Source of the DNA: JBLHKS01 sp047620505
GTDB lineage: Bacteria; Verrucomicrobiota; Verrucomicrobiia; Verrucomicrobiales; DEV007
Direction: 5' to 3'
DNA: 44,484 bases
Assembly: GCA_047620505.1 (NCBI GenBank)
Contig: JBLHKS010000040.1
Coordinates: 1-44,484 of the forward strand
Part shown: positions 9,775-17,779 of the stretch, in pieces
Layout of the letters: the number at the start of each line of letters is the position of its first letter
How positions within the stretch are numbered: the first letter of the stretch is position 1
The notes under the pieces: generated by a model
Seen by the model: only the letters and a program-made list of their open reading frames with translations
Told to the model about the DNA's origin: nothing
Database searches by the model: none
Program-made: the position numbers and the translations under genes

Positions 9775-10497
9775 ATGTCAGAATCTCCCAACAGCCATGC
9801 TGCGTTTGAACCAACTCGCTGGAGCATCGTTCTGCGCGCTCGAGGCGAGGGCGCGATCGCTGAGAAGGCACTCGCGGACCTCTGCCAGACTTACTGGTTT
9901 CCGCTCTACGCATTTGGACGACGCGCGGGTTCGAGCGCTGCTGACGCGGAAGATCTGGTGCAGGGATTTTTCGCTTATGTTGTCAGAAAGGATCTTTTTG
10001 CCGCCGCCGATGCTCAAAAAGGTAAGCTGCGGACCTTTCTTTTGACGGCGTTCCGACGCTATCGTCGCGACGAGTACGTCAAAGCGAATGCGGTTAAGCG
10101 CGGCGGCGGTTCGGTCGTTAGCTTTGATGCTTCAGAAGCGGAAAACTGGTACGCCGAGGAAGAGCAAGATGGCGAGACTCCGGAAACGATGTTTGATCGT
10201 CAGTGGGCACTGAACGTCCTCGATCGCGCGGTCGAAAAACTCGAGCAAGATGCGGCCAAACGCAAAAAGTCAGCCGAGTTTGAGGCGTTGCGCGCCTTCT
10301 TAACCGGAGTGCCGGAAACTGAAGATTATGAGCAAATCGCGGAAGCGTTGCAGATGAAGGTCAACGCGATTCGAGTCGCGATTCATCGGCTGCGAGCGAA
10401 GTTTTCGGCGGCGTTGCGAGAGGTCGTTCGCGATACCCATTTCGACGACACGGATGTCGACGAGGAAATGCGGCACTTGCTGAACGTGCTTAGTTGA
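9775..10497 (+). CDS. ECF-type RNA polymerase sigma factor
   Basis: 240-residue sigma-70-family factor of the extracytoplasmic-function type. The sigma-2 region spans about residues 55-100 (AEDLVQGFFAYVVRKDLF, then TFLLTAFRRYRRDEY). The sigma-4 helix-turn-helix lies near 182-218 (DYEQIAEALQMKVNAIRV, then AIHRLRAKF). It recruits core polymerase to specific promoters. A Ser/Thr kinase gene follows 31 bases downstream. Pairing of ECF factors with such kinases is known (ECF43-like groups) and suggests control by phosphorylation rather than by an anti-sigma factor; no anti-sigma gene is visible. It is divergent from the giant secreted-protein gene across 91 bases, making that gene a candidate target. 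ATG start. Confidence 0.9.
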   Translation: MSESPNSHAAFEPTRWSIVLRARGEGAIAEKALADLCQTYWFPLYAFGRRAGSSAADAEDLVQGFFAYVVRKDLFAAADAQKGKLRTFLLTAFRRYRRDEYVKANAVKRGGGSVVSFDASEAENWYAEEEQDGETPETMFDRQWALNVLDRAVEKLEQDAAKRKKSAEFEALRAFLTGVPETEDYEQIAEALQMKVNAIRVAIHRLRAKFSAALREVVRDTHFDDTDVDEEMRHLLNVLS

Positions 10498-10528
10498 GCC
10501 GCGCCCGGAGGCGTTTAGAGTCTGCCAC

Positions 10529-12073
10529 TTGGACGAAAGCGAAACAGCTCCCATGCCCAGCTCCCGCCGCCGATTGGCCGGCTTGGACGCGCGTGGTTTG
10601 ATGGCGCAGGGCGTGCAGACTGAAGCAGACGAATCTGCCGAGCCCCCTTCATTTCCCAGCATTCCGGGATACACGGTATTGGACTTCGTCGGTCGCGGCG
10701 GGATGGGCGCGGTGTTTCGTGCGCGGCAGGAATCGTTAGATCGCGACGTTGCGATCAAACTGCTCGTGAACACGCAGATTGACGGCGGAATGCTGTTCGA
10801 GCGACTTGGGCGCGAGGCGCGGTCGATGGCGAAGTTGCGGCACGCGAACATCGTGGCGGTTTACGATTTCATCACGCTGAATGAAGGCCAGGCAGCAATC
10901 GTTATGGAGTCGATCGAAGGCGACAGTCTGCGCCCAATTCTTCGACAGCACAGAAACGGCCTACCTTTGGAGTTGGCCATCAAACTCGGCAGCCAGATCG
11001 CCGAGGCTCTTTCGGTCGCTCACGAGAACGGAATCGTTCATCGCGATGTTAAGCCGGAGAACATTCTGATCGACCAGGATGACTCGGCGAAAGTCAGTGA
11101 TTTTGGCTTAGCTCTACCGCTTGGCGACCAGTCGACGCGGTTCACGGTTTCGGGCACGACGATGGGAACGTTAGGCTACATGGCTCCGGAACAGCTCGAT
11201 GGTCGCGAAGTCGACGCCCGAGCGGACGTCTACAGTCTGGGTGTGATTCTCTACGAGATGCTGACCGGAGTCAGGCCGCACGGAAACGTGGATCCGCCCC
11301 GCAAATTGCGTCCTGAAATTCCTAAGCCTGTTAGCGACGCGGTCATGCGAGCCTTGCGCCAATCGCCGAACGATCGGTTCGAATCCGCTCGGCAGCTGCT
11401 GGCGGCGTTGCGCGCCCGAACGTCTACGCCGCGACGAAATTGGCTGGCGATCATCGTTGGCATTGCTGCCTTGATTGGATTGTTTTTTGGAGGCCCCAAA
11501 GTCCTCGAACGGCTCGCGAAAACGGAGCCAAGCGAGTGGCAAAATCTCCTGACACAAGCAAGTCCGAACCGAGATCGAGTCAGGGGAAATTGGTGGCTGG
11601 ACGGCAGTGATTTTGTGTCCGGCGGCGACATTTCGATCCTCCGAATGCCTGTTAATCCCGGGGCCAGCTACGACGTCCGATTCTCCTTCTCTCGCGTGAA
11701 CGGCAATCTATCCGTGGCGCTGTTTTTCCGGACAGAACGCGGAATGGGATCTCTCGAATTTGACTCTTGGAACCGCCCCGGGCTCTCGGGCGTCCAGCGG
11801 ATCGGTGGAGTCCGGCTCACGGAAGGGAACTCGTTTACAACTACGACGCTCAACCATGAACGGCATGAGTTCATTCTCGAAGTTCGACCGGAAACGCTGG
11901 GAGTGAGAGACGCGGATGGGACCGTGCTTCGCGACTACGACATTCGCGGCGCCGAACTCCAGATCACAGATCCGTGGGGATGGGAGAATGACGCCAGTGT
12001 CGATTTCATCGCGATAGGATCTTACAATTCCGAAACCAGGTTCCACGAAGTGTCGTGGCGACCGGCGAATTGA
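10529..12073 (+). CDS. transmembrane Ser/Thr protein kinase with C-terminal sensor-like domain
   Basis: 514 residues from a TTG at 10529; an in-frame ATG at 10553 is an alternative. A Hanks-type kinase domain spans about residues 48-300: glycine-rich loop GRGGMGAVF (55-63), the ATP-binding lysine in VAIK (77), catalytic HRDVKPEN (from 171), DFG (191-193), and GTLGYMAPEQ. One membrane segment (WLAIIVGIAALIGLFFGG, near 305-322) is followed by about 190 residues predicted outside the cytoplasm. That part looks like a LamG or DUF1080-type beta-sandwich and could bind a carbohydrate ligand. It probably phosphorylates or otherwise controls the sigma factor encoded just upstream; this is inferred from context. 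Confidence 0.9.
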   Translation: MDESETAPMPSSRRRLAGLDARGLMAQGVQTEADESAEPPSFPSIPGYTVLDFVGRGGMGAVFRARQESLDRDVAIKLLVNTQIDGGMLFERLGREARSMAKLRHANIVAVYDFITLNEGQAAIVMESIEGDSLRPILRQHRNGLPLELAIKLGSQIAEALSVAHENGIVHRDVKPENILIDQDDSAKVSDFGLALPLGDQSTRFTVSGTTMGTLGYMAPEQLDGREVDARADVYSLGVILYEMLTGVRPHGNVDPPRKLRPEIPKPVSDAVMRALRQSPNDRFESARQLLAALRARTSTPRRNWLAIIVGIAALIGLFFGGPKVLERLAKTEPSEWQNLLTQASPNRDRVRGNWWLDGSDFVSGGDISILRMPVNPGASYDVRFSFSRVNGNLSVALFFRTERGMGSLEFDSWNRPGLSGVQRIGGVRLTEGNSFTTTTLNHERHEFILEVRPETLGVRDADGTVLRDYDIRGAELQITDPWGWENDASVDFIAIGSYNSETRFHEVSWRPAN

Positions 12074-12133
12074 ACCAGTTCCAGAAAAATCGTCCAGGCC
12101 GTAATCGCGCCCTCTGATTGCCCAATAGAATGA

Positions 12134-12325
12134 GGTAAGAAGTCGATTTTCGTTTCTCTGATTCTCGCCTTGGCGATGGTGCCGACGGTGTTTGCCGAAC
12201 TGACTCATCGGTGGTCGTTCAACGACGCGGCGGGCCCAGCAGCTGCTGGCGTGGAAACAGCGGTCTCCGCCGTCCCGGGCGCTGAGCCGCGCCGATTTTT
12301 CCGCGTGATTTTGTCCACCAGTTAG
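12134..12325 (+). pseudogene. remnant of a LamG-type secreted protein with internal deletion
   Basis: One open frame of about 60 codons ends at the TAG at 12323. It reads as a signal peptide (FVSLILALAMVPTVFA), then a typical LamG beginning (ELTHRWSFNDAAGPAAAG), then abruptly a typical C-terminal tail (EPRRFFRVILSTS). The several hundred residues normally between these parts are missing. No start codon is in place: the ATG at 12130 is out of frame and runs into TAA, and an in-frame TGA lies at 12131. The join between N- and C-terminal pieces lies at or within a few codons of a perfect 14-bp AGCAGCTGCT palindrome. The 310-base gap between the kinase and thyA holds nothing else that I recognise. 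Confidence 0.6.
12236..12249. repeat. AGCAGCTGCT palindrome, 14-bp form
   Basis: CCAGCAGCTGCTGG at the apparent deletion junction of the LamG-protein remnant (Ala-Ala-Ala phase). Confidence 0.97.
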
Positions 12326-12382
12326 GGGCCCTGCGCTCCTCTGTATTTGCAACGCCGCAATCTTGGCGGAATGTCAGGGCAA

Positions 12383-13183
12383 ATGCGGGAATATCACCGG
12401 CTTCTAAGGACAGTGTTAGACAAAGGAAAACGCCGTGGCGATCGCACTGGCGTGGGGACGATTTCGGTCTTCGGCGCGCAGGCGAGGTTCGATTTGCGGG
12501 AGAATTTTCCGTGCCTGACAACGAAAAAGCTGCATTTGCGCTCGATCATCCACGAGCTGCTTTGGTTTTTGCGGGGCGACACGAACATCGGTTACCTTCG
12601 CGAAAACAACGTCAAGATCTGGGATGAGTGGGCAGACGAAAACGGCGATTTGGGACCGGTTTACGGAAAGCAATGGAGGCGATGGCAGGGCGCGCCCGAT
12701 CAAAAACCGATCGACCAAATTGCTGAGCTGATTGAGCAGATCAAGACTAACCCGAATAGCCGACGGCACATCATCAGTGCGTGGAATCCGGTCGACGTGC
12801 CTGACATGGCGCTTCCGCCCTGCCACACGATGTTTCAGTTTTACGTCAGCGACGACGGCGAGCTGAGCTGCCAACTTTATCAGCGCAGCGCGGATTTGTT
12901 CCTCGGCGTGCCGTTCAACATCGCGTCTTACGCGCTTCTAACGATGATGATCGCTCAGGTTTGCGGACTGAAGCCGGGCGATTTCGTCCACACTTTCGGC
13001 GACCTCCATCTCTATCAAAACCACCTCGACCAGGCGCACGAGCAGCTAAGCCGTGAGTTTCGCGAGCTGCCGACGATGCGAATCAACTCGGATGTGAAGT
13101 CAATCGACGGATTCAAGTTCGAAGATTTTGAACTCGCAGGCTACGATCCCCATCCCTCGATCAAAGCGCCAATCGCGGTCTAA
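12383..13183 (+). CDS. thyA: thymidylate synthase
   Basis: 266 residues from the ATG at 12383. Converts dUMP to dTMP with methylene-tetrahydrofolate as methyl donor and reductant, releasing dihydrofolate. Family landmarks are clear: DRTGVGTISVFG near the N-terminus, the RRHIISAWNP segment, the nucleophile in LPPCHTMFQFYV (Cys147), and QRSADLFLGVPFNIASYALL. The frame is open further upstream (TTG at 12347, ATG at 12371), but MREYHRLLRTVLD aligns with the start of E. coli ThyA, whose length is 264. folA follows after 5 bases, so the enzyme that makes dihydrofolate is coupled to the one that recycles it. Confidence 0.97.
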   Translation: MREYHRLLRTVLDKGKRRGDRTGVGTISVFGAQARFDLRENFPCLTTKKLHLRSIIHELLWFLRGDTNIGYLRENNVKIWDEWADENGDLGPVYGKQWRRWQGAPDQKPIDQIAELIEQIKTNPNSRRHIISAWNPVDVPDMALPPCHTMFQFYVSDDGELSCQLYQRSADLFLGVPFNIASYALLTMMIAQVCGLKPGDFVHTFGDLHLYQNHLDQAHEQLSREFRELPTMRINSDVKSIDGFKFEDFELAGYDPHPSIKAPIAV

Positions 13184-13188
13184 CGCTC

Positions 13189-13680
13189 ATGCCAAAACTA
13201 ATCGCAATCGTCGCCATGGCCGCAAATCGCATCATCGGACGCGATGGGGATCTGCCTTGGAAGTTGTCTGAGGATCTGAAGTTCTTCAAACGGACGACGA
13301 CTGGCAACACGATTTTGATGGGGCGGAAAACCTGGGATTCGATCGGCAGGCCGCTTCCGGGACGGCGAAACGTGGTGATTTCGCGCTCGCTTCAGGACGT
13401 TCCGGAGGGAGTTGAGGTGCTGAGATCGATCGATGAGGTCCAGCAGCTGCTGACGCGATCCGAGACCGATGTCTACCTAATCGGCGGTGCCGAAATCTAT
13501 GGCCAGCTTTTGCCTCAGTGTCAGGAAATTTTCCTGAGTTACGTTTTCGAACCGCACGAGGGCGACACGGAATTTCCAGCGTTCGAGGACGGTTTCGAGC
13601 TGATCAACGTGATCGAAATCCACGAAGAATTCGAGATCCGGCGCTATTCGAGAATCAAATCGGTAACGAGCATTTTGTGA
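13189..13680 (+). CDS. folA: dihydrofolate reductase
   Basis: 163 residues. Reduces dihydrofolate to tetrahydrofolate with NADPH. Landmarks: AMAANRIIGRDGDLPWKL at the N-terminus with the catalytic acidic residue in the LKFFK helix region, GRKTWDSIGRPLPGRRNVV, and YLIGGAEIYGQLLP. It lies 5 bases after thyA, a common pairing. Its last 37 bases overlap, tail to tail, the end of the membrane EEP-fold gene on the other strand. An exact palindrome encodes Gln-Gln-Leu-Leu within it. Confidence 0.97.
   Translation: MPKLIAIVAMAANRIIGRDGDLPWKLSEDLKFFKRTTTGNTILMGRKTWDSIGRPLPGRRNVVISRSLQDVPEGVEVLRSIDEVQQLLTRSETDVYLIGGAEIYGQLLPQCQEIFLSYVFEPHEGDTEFPAFEDGFELINVIEIHEEFEIRRYSRIKSVTSIL
13441..13452. repeat. 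AGCAGCTGCT palindrome, 12-bp form
   Basis: CAGCAGCTGCTG in folA, read as Gln-Gln-Leu-Leu. Confidence 0.97.
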
Positions 13681-14600
13681 TCCGATCCTGACGAAGGTCC
13701 CACTTCCGACGATGCGATCCGCCAGTGTTTCGAAACGAGATGGTGGTCAATTCGGGCTCCCATGCCGGGAATTTTCCCCAAACTCCACGTCGATCTCAAA
13801 GGTGAACCGGCGGAGCGAAGTTCGGTTTCCCTGAGCAGTTTTCGGTAGGCTCGGCTGACCGGCGTGATGTTAAAATCGCCAGCGACGACGACCGGTTCAT
13901 TGCGGAACTGAACGTTGATCGCCAGCAAATCGAGGAATCGATTTCGGATCTCGAACAACTCGCCGCCGATCGCAGGAGGCGGGTGAACGCCGATCACGGT
14001 GAACGGCTTCGACCCGTTTTTGAACTTCGCAATCACCGGATGAATTCCCTTGGCGGAAAAAGGCTCGGGATCGTATTGGAATTCCTCGCGGCTGAAAATC
14101 GCGATTCCGAACTGACCTTGCTCGGCTTCGACCAGGTGAAAATCGTAAATCGATTCGAGACGTTGGAGCGCCTGCTGCCAGGCCAGGGTGATTTCGAAAA
14201 GAATCACAACATCCGCGTCTGCGGCTTCGATCGCATCGATCGCCACATCAAATTGCTCGTTCTGGAAATTCAAGTTATGGCTCAGGATCCTGAGAACCTT
14301 GCCGTCTGCGGCTTCGCCCGTCGGCGCAGTCTTGATTAGGCCAGGCAGGCTGAAAATCAGCGAAATTCCGATTCCAGCAGCTGCTACGGTCGCCCATTTC
14401 CATCGACGGCTGACTGCGAGGCCAATTCCAAGGACTAACAAGACGACCGTATTGTGCAATCTCAGCTGAGCAATTGCGTCAGCCGGCCACCACCAGGATT
14501 CCAGAATCAAGCCCAATGCAATCGTTCCTAACGCCAGTGCGCAGACAATTTGGAAGGCATTGCCGGCCACCAGGTGTAGAACTGATTTGGCGTTGCTCAA
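13644..14600 (-). CDS. membrane-anchored endonuclease/exonuclease/phosphatase-fold protein
   Basis: 318 residues. Three hydrophobic segments in the first 90 residues (around FQIVCALALGTIALGLIL, TVVLLVLGIGLAV and WATVAAAGIGISLIFSL) anchor an EEP-fold domain. Fold motifs are visible: LSHNLNFQNEQFD, DVVILFEIT with the metal-binding glutamate, VIGVHPPP, VVAGDFNITP, and the terminal SDHKMLVTDL. This family includes DNases, phospholipid phosphatases and sphingomyelinases. A three-helix anchor followed by this domain is common in proteins of unknown substrate, so the reaction cannot be named. The gene lies 16 bases after the L,D-transpeptidase-family gene, probably in the same transcript. Confidence 0.88.
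   Translation of the reverse strand: MSNAKSVLHLVAGNAFQIVCALALGTIALGLILESWWWPADAIAQLRLHNTVVLLVLGIGLAVSRRWKWATVAAAGIGISLIFSLPGLIKTAPTGEAADGKVLRILSHNLNFQNEQFDVAIDAIEAADADVVILFEITLAWQQALQRLESIYDFHLVEAEQGQFGIAIFSREEFQYDPEPFSAKGIHPVIAKFKNGSKPFTVIGVHPPPAIGGELFEIRNRFLDLLAINVQFRNEPVVVAGDFNITPVSRAYRKLLRETELRSAGSPLRSTWSLGKIPGMGARIDHHLVSKHWRIASSEVGPSSGSDHKMLVTDLILE
14376..14385. repeat. AGCAGCTGCT palindrome, 10-bp form
   Basis: Exact decamer. Encodes Ala-Ala-Ala in a membrane helix of the EEP-fold protein. Confidence 0.96.
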
Positions 14601-14616
14601 GGGCCGGCTTTCGAAA

Positions 14617-15372
14617 CTAAGAACCCGCTTTTTTAAACGTGTAGCGCTTGCCGCTGACCTCAGCGCTTGGCGGTAAACCGTCTTCCTCGAAAGCTTTGTA
14701 GCCTTCGCGGATGTTTTTCCAGAAGTCGTACCACTCGGATGTCTTCGCCCGCGCCATCCGCTCTTCGGTCATGCGAAAAGGAAAACAGTGGACGCGAAAA
14801 TAGGGCTGCCCGCGTTTCAACGACGCGTCCGCCAGCGTCCAGATTTGCTCGATCGAAGCATCGGTCATCGCGAAGCAACCGATCGACACGCGGTTTCCGT
14901 GGACCATGAGGTAGTCGCCCGTTCGACCGTAAGCTTGGTCGTAGGCGTTCGGGTAGCCGAGATCGAACGACAAATGAAAGCGGCTATGCGGATTCATCGC
15001 TCCACGTCTAACGTAGTAGAACCCTTCCGGAGCCTGGCGGTCGCCGCGCTTCTCTTTCGGTCCGAGCTGACCGGAAAACCGGGCGATTCGGTAGGTGCGA
15101 AACTTCTTAAACTTCTCGCCCTTCGATGGTTGAAGCCAGACTTCCAATTCGGACGATTCTTTGAAAACACGGATGAAAAGCGGGTCGCCGATTTCGAGCC
15201 CTTTTGCTTTCAGATCGCGTTCGAGGTCCGGTTTGACGCGAGCAGCTGCTAGTTTGGCCCGATTCGAATCTTTGCCATCGATCGGGCTTTCCCCTCCTCT
15301 GAAGATTTCGTCTTCAGCATTCACGAGGGACAATCCAAGAGCGGCGGAAAGGATAATTGCGGTGAGTTTCAT
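14617..15372 (-). CDS. L,D-transpeptidase (YkuD) family protein, YafK/DpaA-like
   Basis: 251 residues with a signal peptide (MKLTAIILSAALGLSLVNA). The YkuD catalytic motif is complete: HGNRVSIGCFAM, with His158 and the nucleophile Cys166. The SIGCFAMTD form and the preceding LVMVHG-like context are closest to the YafK/DpaA branch, which in E. coli cleaves protein from peptidoglycan rather than cross-linking it. It is expected to act in the periplasm on cell-wall peptides. It lies 45 bases after nuoD and 16 bases before the EEP gene, all on the minus strand. An exact palindrome encodes Ala-Ala-Ala near residue 41. Confidence 0.88.
   Translation of the reverse strand: MKLTAIILSAALGLSLVNAEDEIFRGGESPIDGKDSNRAKLAAARVKPDLERDLKAKGLEIGDPLFIRVFKESSELEVWLQPSKGEKFKKFRTYRIARFSGQLGPKEKRGDRQAPEGFYYVRRGAMNPHSRFHLSFDLGYPNAYDQAYGRTGDYLMVHGNRVSIGCFAMTDASIEQIWTLADASLKRGQPYFRVHCFPFRMTEERMARAKTSEWYDFWKNIREGYKAFEEDGLPPSAEVSGKRYTFKKAGS
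15241..15250. repeat. AGCAGCTGCT palindrome, 10-bp form
   Basis: Exact decamer. Encodes Ala-Ala-Ala in the L,D-transpeptidase-family protein. Confidence 0.96.
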
Positions 15373-15417
15373 GACTTCGGCAGTTTGACGCGCGAGACCA
15401 GAATTCCCCGCCTCAAA

Positions 15418-16677
15418 TCAACGATCGCACTCACCCATGACGAAGTCCAGGCTCCCGAGAATCGCGACGACATCGCTGATCAGGTGGCCGGGCAACATCT
15501 TGGGCAGGATGCTCAAATTCACGAAGCTTGGGCTGCGGATTTTGAGTCGATGCGGCACGCCGCCGCCTTTGCTGTTGATGTAGAATCCGAGTTCCCCTTT
15601 GGGATTCTCGGCTCCGAAATAGACTTCGCCAACCGGGGCGTCGAGGCCCTGCGTGGCGACGATGAAGTGGTGGATCAGCTCCTCCATGCTCATCAAAACG
15701 CGCTCTTTTTCGGGCAGCACGTTTTTGGCATCGACGACGTTGATTGGGCCGCTTGGGAGCTTCTCAATCACCTGGCGAATGATTTTCGCGCTCTCCCGAA
15801 TCTCTTCCATTCGGACGAGGTAACGGTCGTAGGAATCGCCGTTCTCGCCGACCGGAATGTCGAAATCATACTTCTCGTAATCGAGATATGGCTCGGCAAT
15901 CCGAAGATCGTGAGCAACGCCGGTGCCGCGCAAATTCGGTCCGCTGAGGCCGTAACCGATGGCCTCTTCTTTCGTGATCACGCCGACATCGCGAGTCCGA
16001 TCACAGAAAATTTTGTTCCGCGTCAGGAGACTGTCGACCTCGTCGATCACAGGAAGCAGCTCATCGAGAAACTTCTCCACCGCAGGAATGAAACCATCCG
16101 GCAAATCGCGAATTTGTCCGCCGACTCGGGTGTAACTCGTCGTAAAACGCGCGCCGGTGAGCTGCTCACTGAGGTTGTAGACGATTTCGCGCTGCTGAAA
16201 AGTGTAGAGGAAAACGGTCATCGCGCCGACGTCCATCGCGTAACAGCCGACTCCGAGGAGGTGGGCCGAAATCCGAGCGATTTCGCAACAGAGCACGCGA
16301 ATCGCCTTGCCACGTGGCGGCAATTCCCAGCCCATCAGCTTCTCGACCGCCAGAGCGTAGGCGACGTTGTTCGCGAGCGGCGCGAGATAATCCAGCCGAT
16401 CCGTGTAGGGAACGAACTGGTTGTAGTGCATGTTTTCGGCGATTTTTTCGTCACCGCGATGGAGGAAGCCAACATCCGGCGTGGCCTTGGTGATCGTCTC
16501 GCCGTCGAGTTCAAGAATCAGCCGGAGAACCCCGTGAGTCGCCGGGTGAGAAGGGCCCATGTTGAGCACCAGCTTTTCGCCAACGAGGTCCTCGGTGGTT
16601 TGCTCGTAAGCCTGCAGCTGCTGGGCAGCTTTCCCCATCGTATCGGGTGTTTCGAACTCCTGAACGGTCTGCGCCAT
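15418..16677 (-). CDS. nuoD: NADH-quinone oxidoreductase subunit D
   Basis: 419 residues from the ATG at 16677 (MAQTVQEFETPD). The frame is open further upstream, but that part has no family similarity. This 49-kDa subunit of respiratory complex I lines the quinone-binding pocket. Landmarks: NMGPSHPATHGVLRL, DVGFLHRGDEKIAE, PYTDRLDYLAPLANN, ARISAHLLGVG, and the C-terminal PHRLKIRSPSF with PGHLISDVVAILGSLDFVMG. No other complex I gene is adjacent, so the subunits must be encoded elsewhere. A one-mismatch form of the palindrome (TGCAGCTGCT) lies at 16613. Confidence 0.97.
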   Translation of the reverse strand: MAQTVQEFETPDTMGKAAQQLQAYEQTTEDLVGEKLVLNMGPSHPATHGVLRLILELDGETITKATPDVGFLHRGDEKIAENMHYNQFVPYTDRLDYLAPLANNVAYALAVEKLMGWELPPRGKAIRVLCCEIARISAHLLGVGCYAMDVGAMTVFLYTFQQREIVYNLSEQLTGARFTTSYTRVGGQIRDLPDGFIPAVEKFLDELLPVIDEVDSLLTRNKIFCDRTRDVGVITKEEAIGYGLSGPNLRGTGVAHDLRIAEPYLDYEKYDFDIPVGENGDSYDRYLVRMEEIRESAKIIRQVIEKLPSGPINVVDAKNVLPEKERVLMSMEELIHHFIVATQGLDAPVGEVYFGAENPKGELGFYINSKGGGVPHRLKIRSPSFVNLSILPKMLPGHLISDVVAILGSLDFVMGECDR

Positions 16678-16748
16678 GATGGCTGGAAGATTCGGGTTTC
16701 GCGAGGGGCTCGCAAGGGGTTTGTGAAAATTTTCACAAAGTCCATCCG

Positions 16749-17135
16749 CTAGGACGAAAACAGGCCGATCCAAGTCAAAACAGCAACGAGTCCGGTCGAA
16801 ACGTAGCCCATTCGAAAGCTTCCTTGCGTATAGATCAGGAAAAACAGCGCACAGACACTGAACAGCGAGGCGATCGAAACGCCGATCCAAAATCCAAGCC
16901 CTTTGAGGCTCTCTTGAGCTGCCAGAATGACCAATTGAGCGCCAAACGCGAACCAGACGAGGGTGACGACGTGCCAGAAAACCCGGAGAATTTTGTGGGT
17001 CAGTTCGTGGCTTCCCCACAGTTTCGAAAGATGCTGCGGGTCGAGTTGCTTCAGGATGAGGTTCTCACCAAGCAGGCTGTGAGCAATTCCAGCGAGGCCA
17101 GCAATCACGGCCGCGGCGATAAAATATCCGTTCAT
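16749..17135 (-). CDS. small four-helix membrane protein, unknown
   Basis: 128 residues with four likely membrane helices: FIAAAVIAGLAGIAHSLLG, a helix around ILRVFWHVVTLVWFAFGAQL, one around FWIGVSIASLFSVCALFFL, and GYVSTGLVAVLTWIGLF. A His-containing loop (SHELTHKILRVFWH) could bind a metal or haem, but I do not recognise the family. It precedes nuoD by 71 bases on the same strand. Confidence 0.75.
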   Translation of the reverse strand: MNGYFIAAAVIAGLAGIAHSLLGENLILKQLDPQHLSKLWGSHELTHKILRVFWHVVTLVWFAFGAQLVILAAQESLKGLGFWIGVSIASLFSVCALFFLIYTQGSFRMGYVSTGLVAVLTWIGLFSS

Positions 17136-17150
17136 CCTCCTACTCTAAAC

Positions 17151-17204
17151 GCAAAAAAGGACGCGCCGAAATTTTCGACGCGTCCTTCGAGCTAAATTTT
17201 TTGC
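17151..17204 (-). terminator. bidirectional rho-independent terminator
   Basis: An inverted repeat, AGGACGCG..CG and CG..CGCGTCCT, surrounds a loop rich in A and T. It has an A-run on its left (a T-run for minus-strand transcripts) and ATTTTTT near its right end. It directly follows the stop codon of the small secreted-protein gene, whose transcript it should end. Confidence 0.8.
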
Positions 17205-17651
17205 CTACTCGCAGATCTGAATTGCGTAGTGAGCGCCGTCCGGAGTGGACTCTTCCATGAGGAAAGTCAGGCGATGAAGACCGGAGTAGGTCGGCTTGAA
17301 GCTGATAACCGTGCCACCGCCGAAGCCGCGCTTGCCCACGAAGCCTTTCTTGGCAAGGACATGATAATCGTCGTCAAGAATTGTGAAGTCGATCTCTCCC
17401 ATGTCATCGCAGCCCGCCATAACGAAGGTGTAGACCCGTCCCGCCTGTAAACTGACTCGGCGCTCGACTTTGCGGCCGAGTGGAAGGTAACCCCGAAGTG
17501 AGTCAACGACTGCGGCGGCAGGAATGCCCTCGCCGTTACGAATTTTATTAACGATGTTATTGGCATCATTAGTCGTTGCGCTGGCCCAGCCTGGAGCGAG
17601 AAATGCGGCGCAAATAATAAAGGAGACGATTTTCAGTGTCTTTGATTTCAT
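17205..17651 (-). CDS. small secreted protein, unknown
   Basis: 148 residues with a signal peptide (MKSKTLKIVSFIICAAFLAP, cleavage after WASA). The mature part is beta-rich, with two cysteines (AGCDDMG and the near-terminal QICE) that could pair outside the cell. Phrases such as LQAGRVYTFVMAGCDD and YSGLHRLTFLMEES resemble pre-peptidase C-terminal-like beta domains. It has its own strong terminator. No function can be assigned. Confidence 0.75.
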   Translation of the reverse strand: MKSKTLKIVSFIICAAFLAPGWASATTNDANNIVNKIRNGEGIPAAAVVDSLRGYLPLGRKVERRVSLQAGRVYTFVMAGCDDMGEIDFTILDDDYHVLAKKGFVGKRGFGGGTVISFKPTYSGLHRLTFLMEESTPDGAHYAIQICE

Positions 17652-17779
17652 AATCGGGGTGGTATCGGTTGGTTGAAAGGGGCTGTTCCCAAAGTAGGGG
17701 CAGGCGGGCTTCCCGCAAGATTAAACTGCCGCTGGAGACACGTCGCGACGCGGCGCTTGCGAAATTATTCAGCCTAATT

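Noticed and set aside
12074..12382. Possible riboswitch or attenuator before thyA
   Set aside because: The interval is explained by the LamG-protein remnant, and I see no conserved aptamer or terminator hairpin.
15385..16752. 455-residue open frame on the plus strand
   Set aside because: It lies entirely antisense to nuoD and has no recognisable motifs. Frames of this size are expected opposite GC-rich genes.
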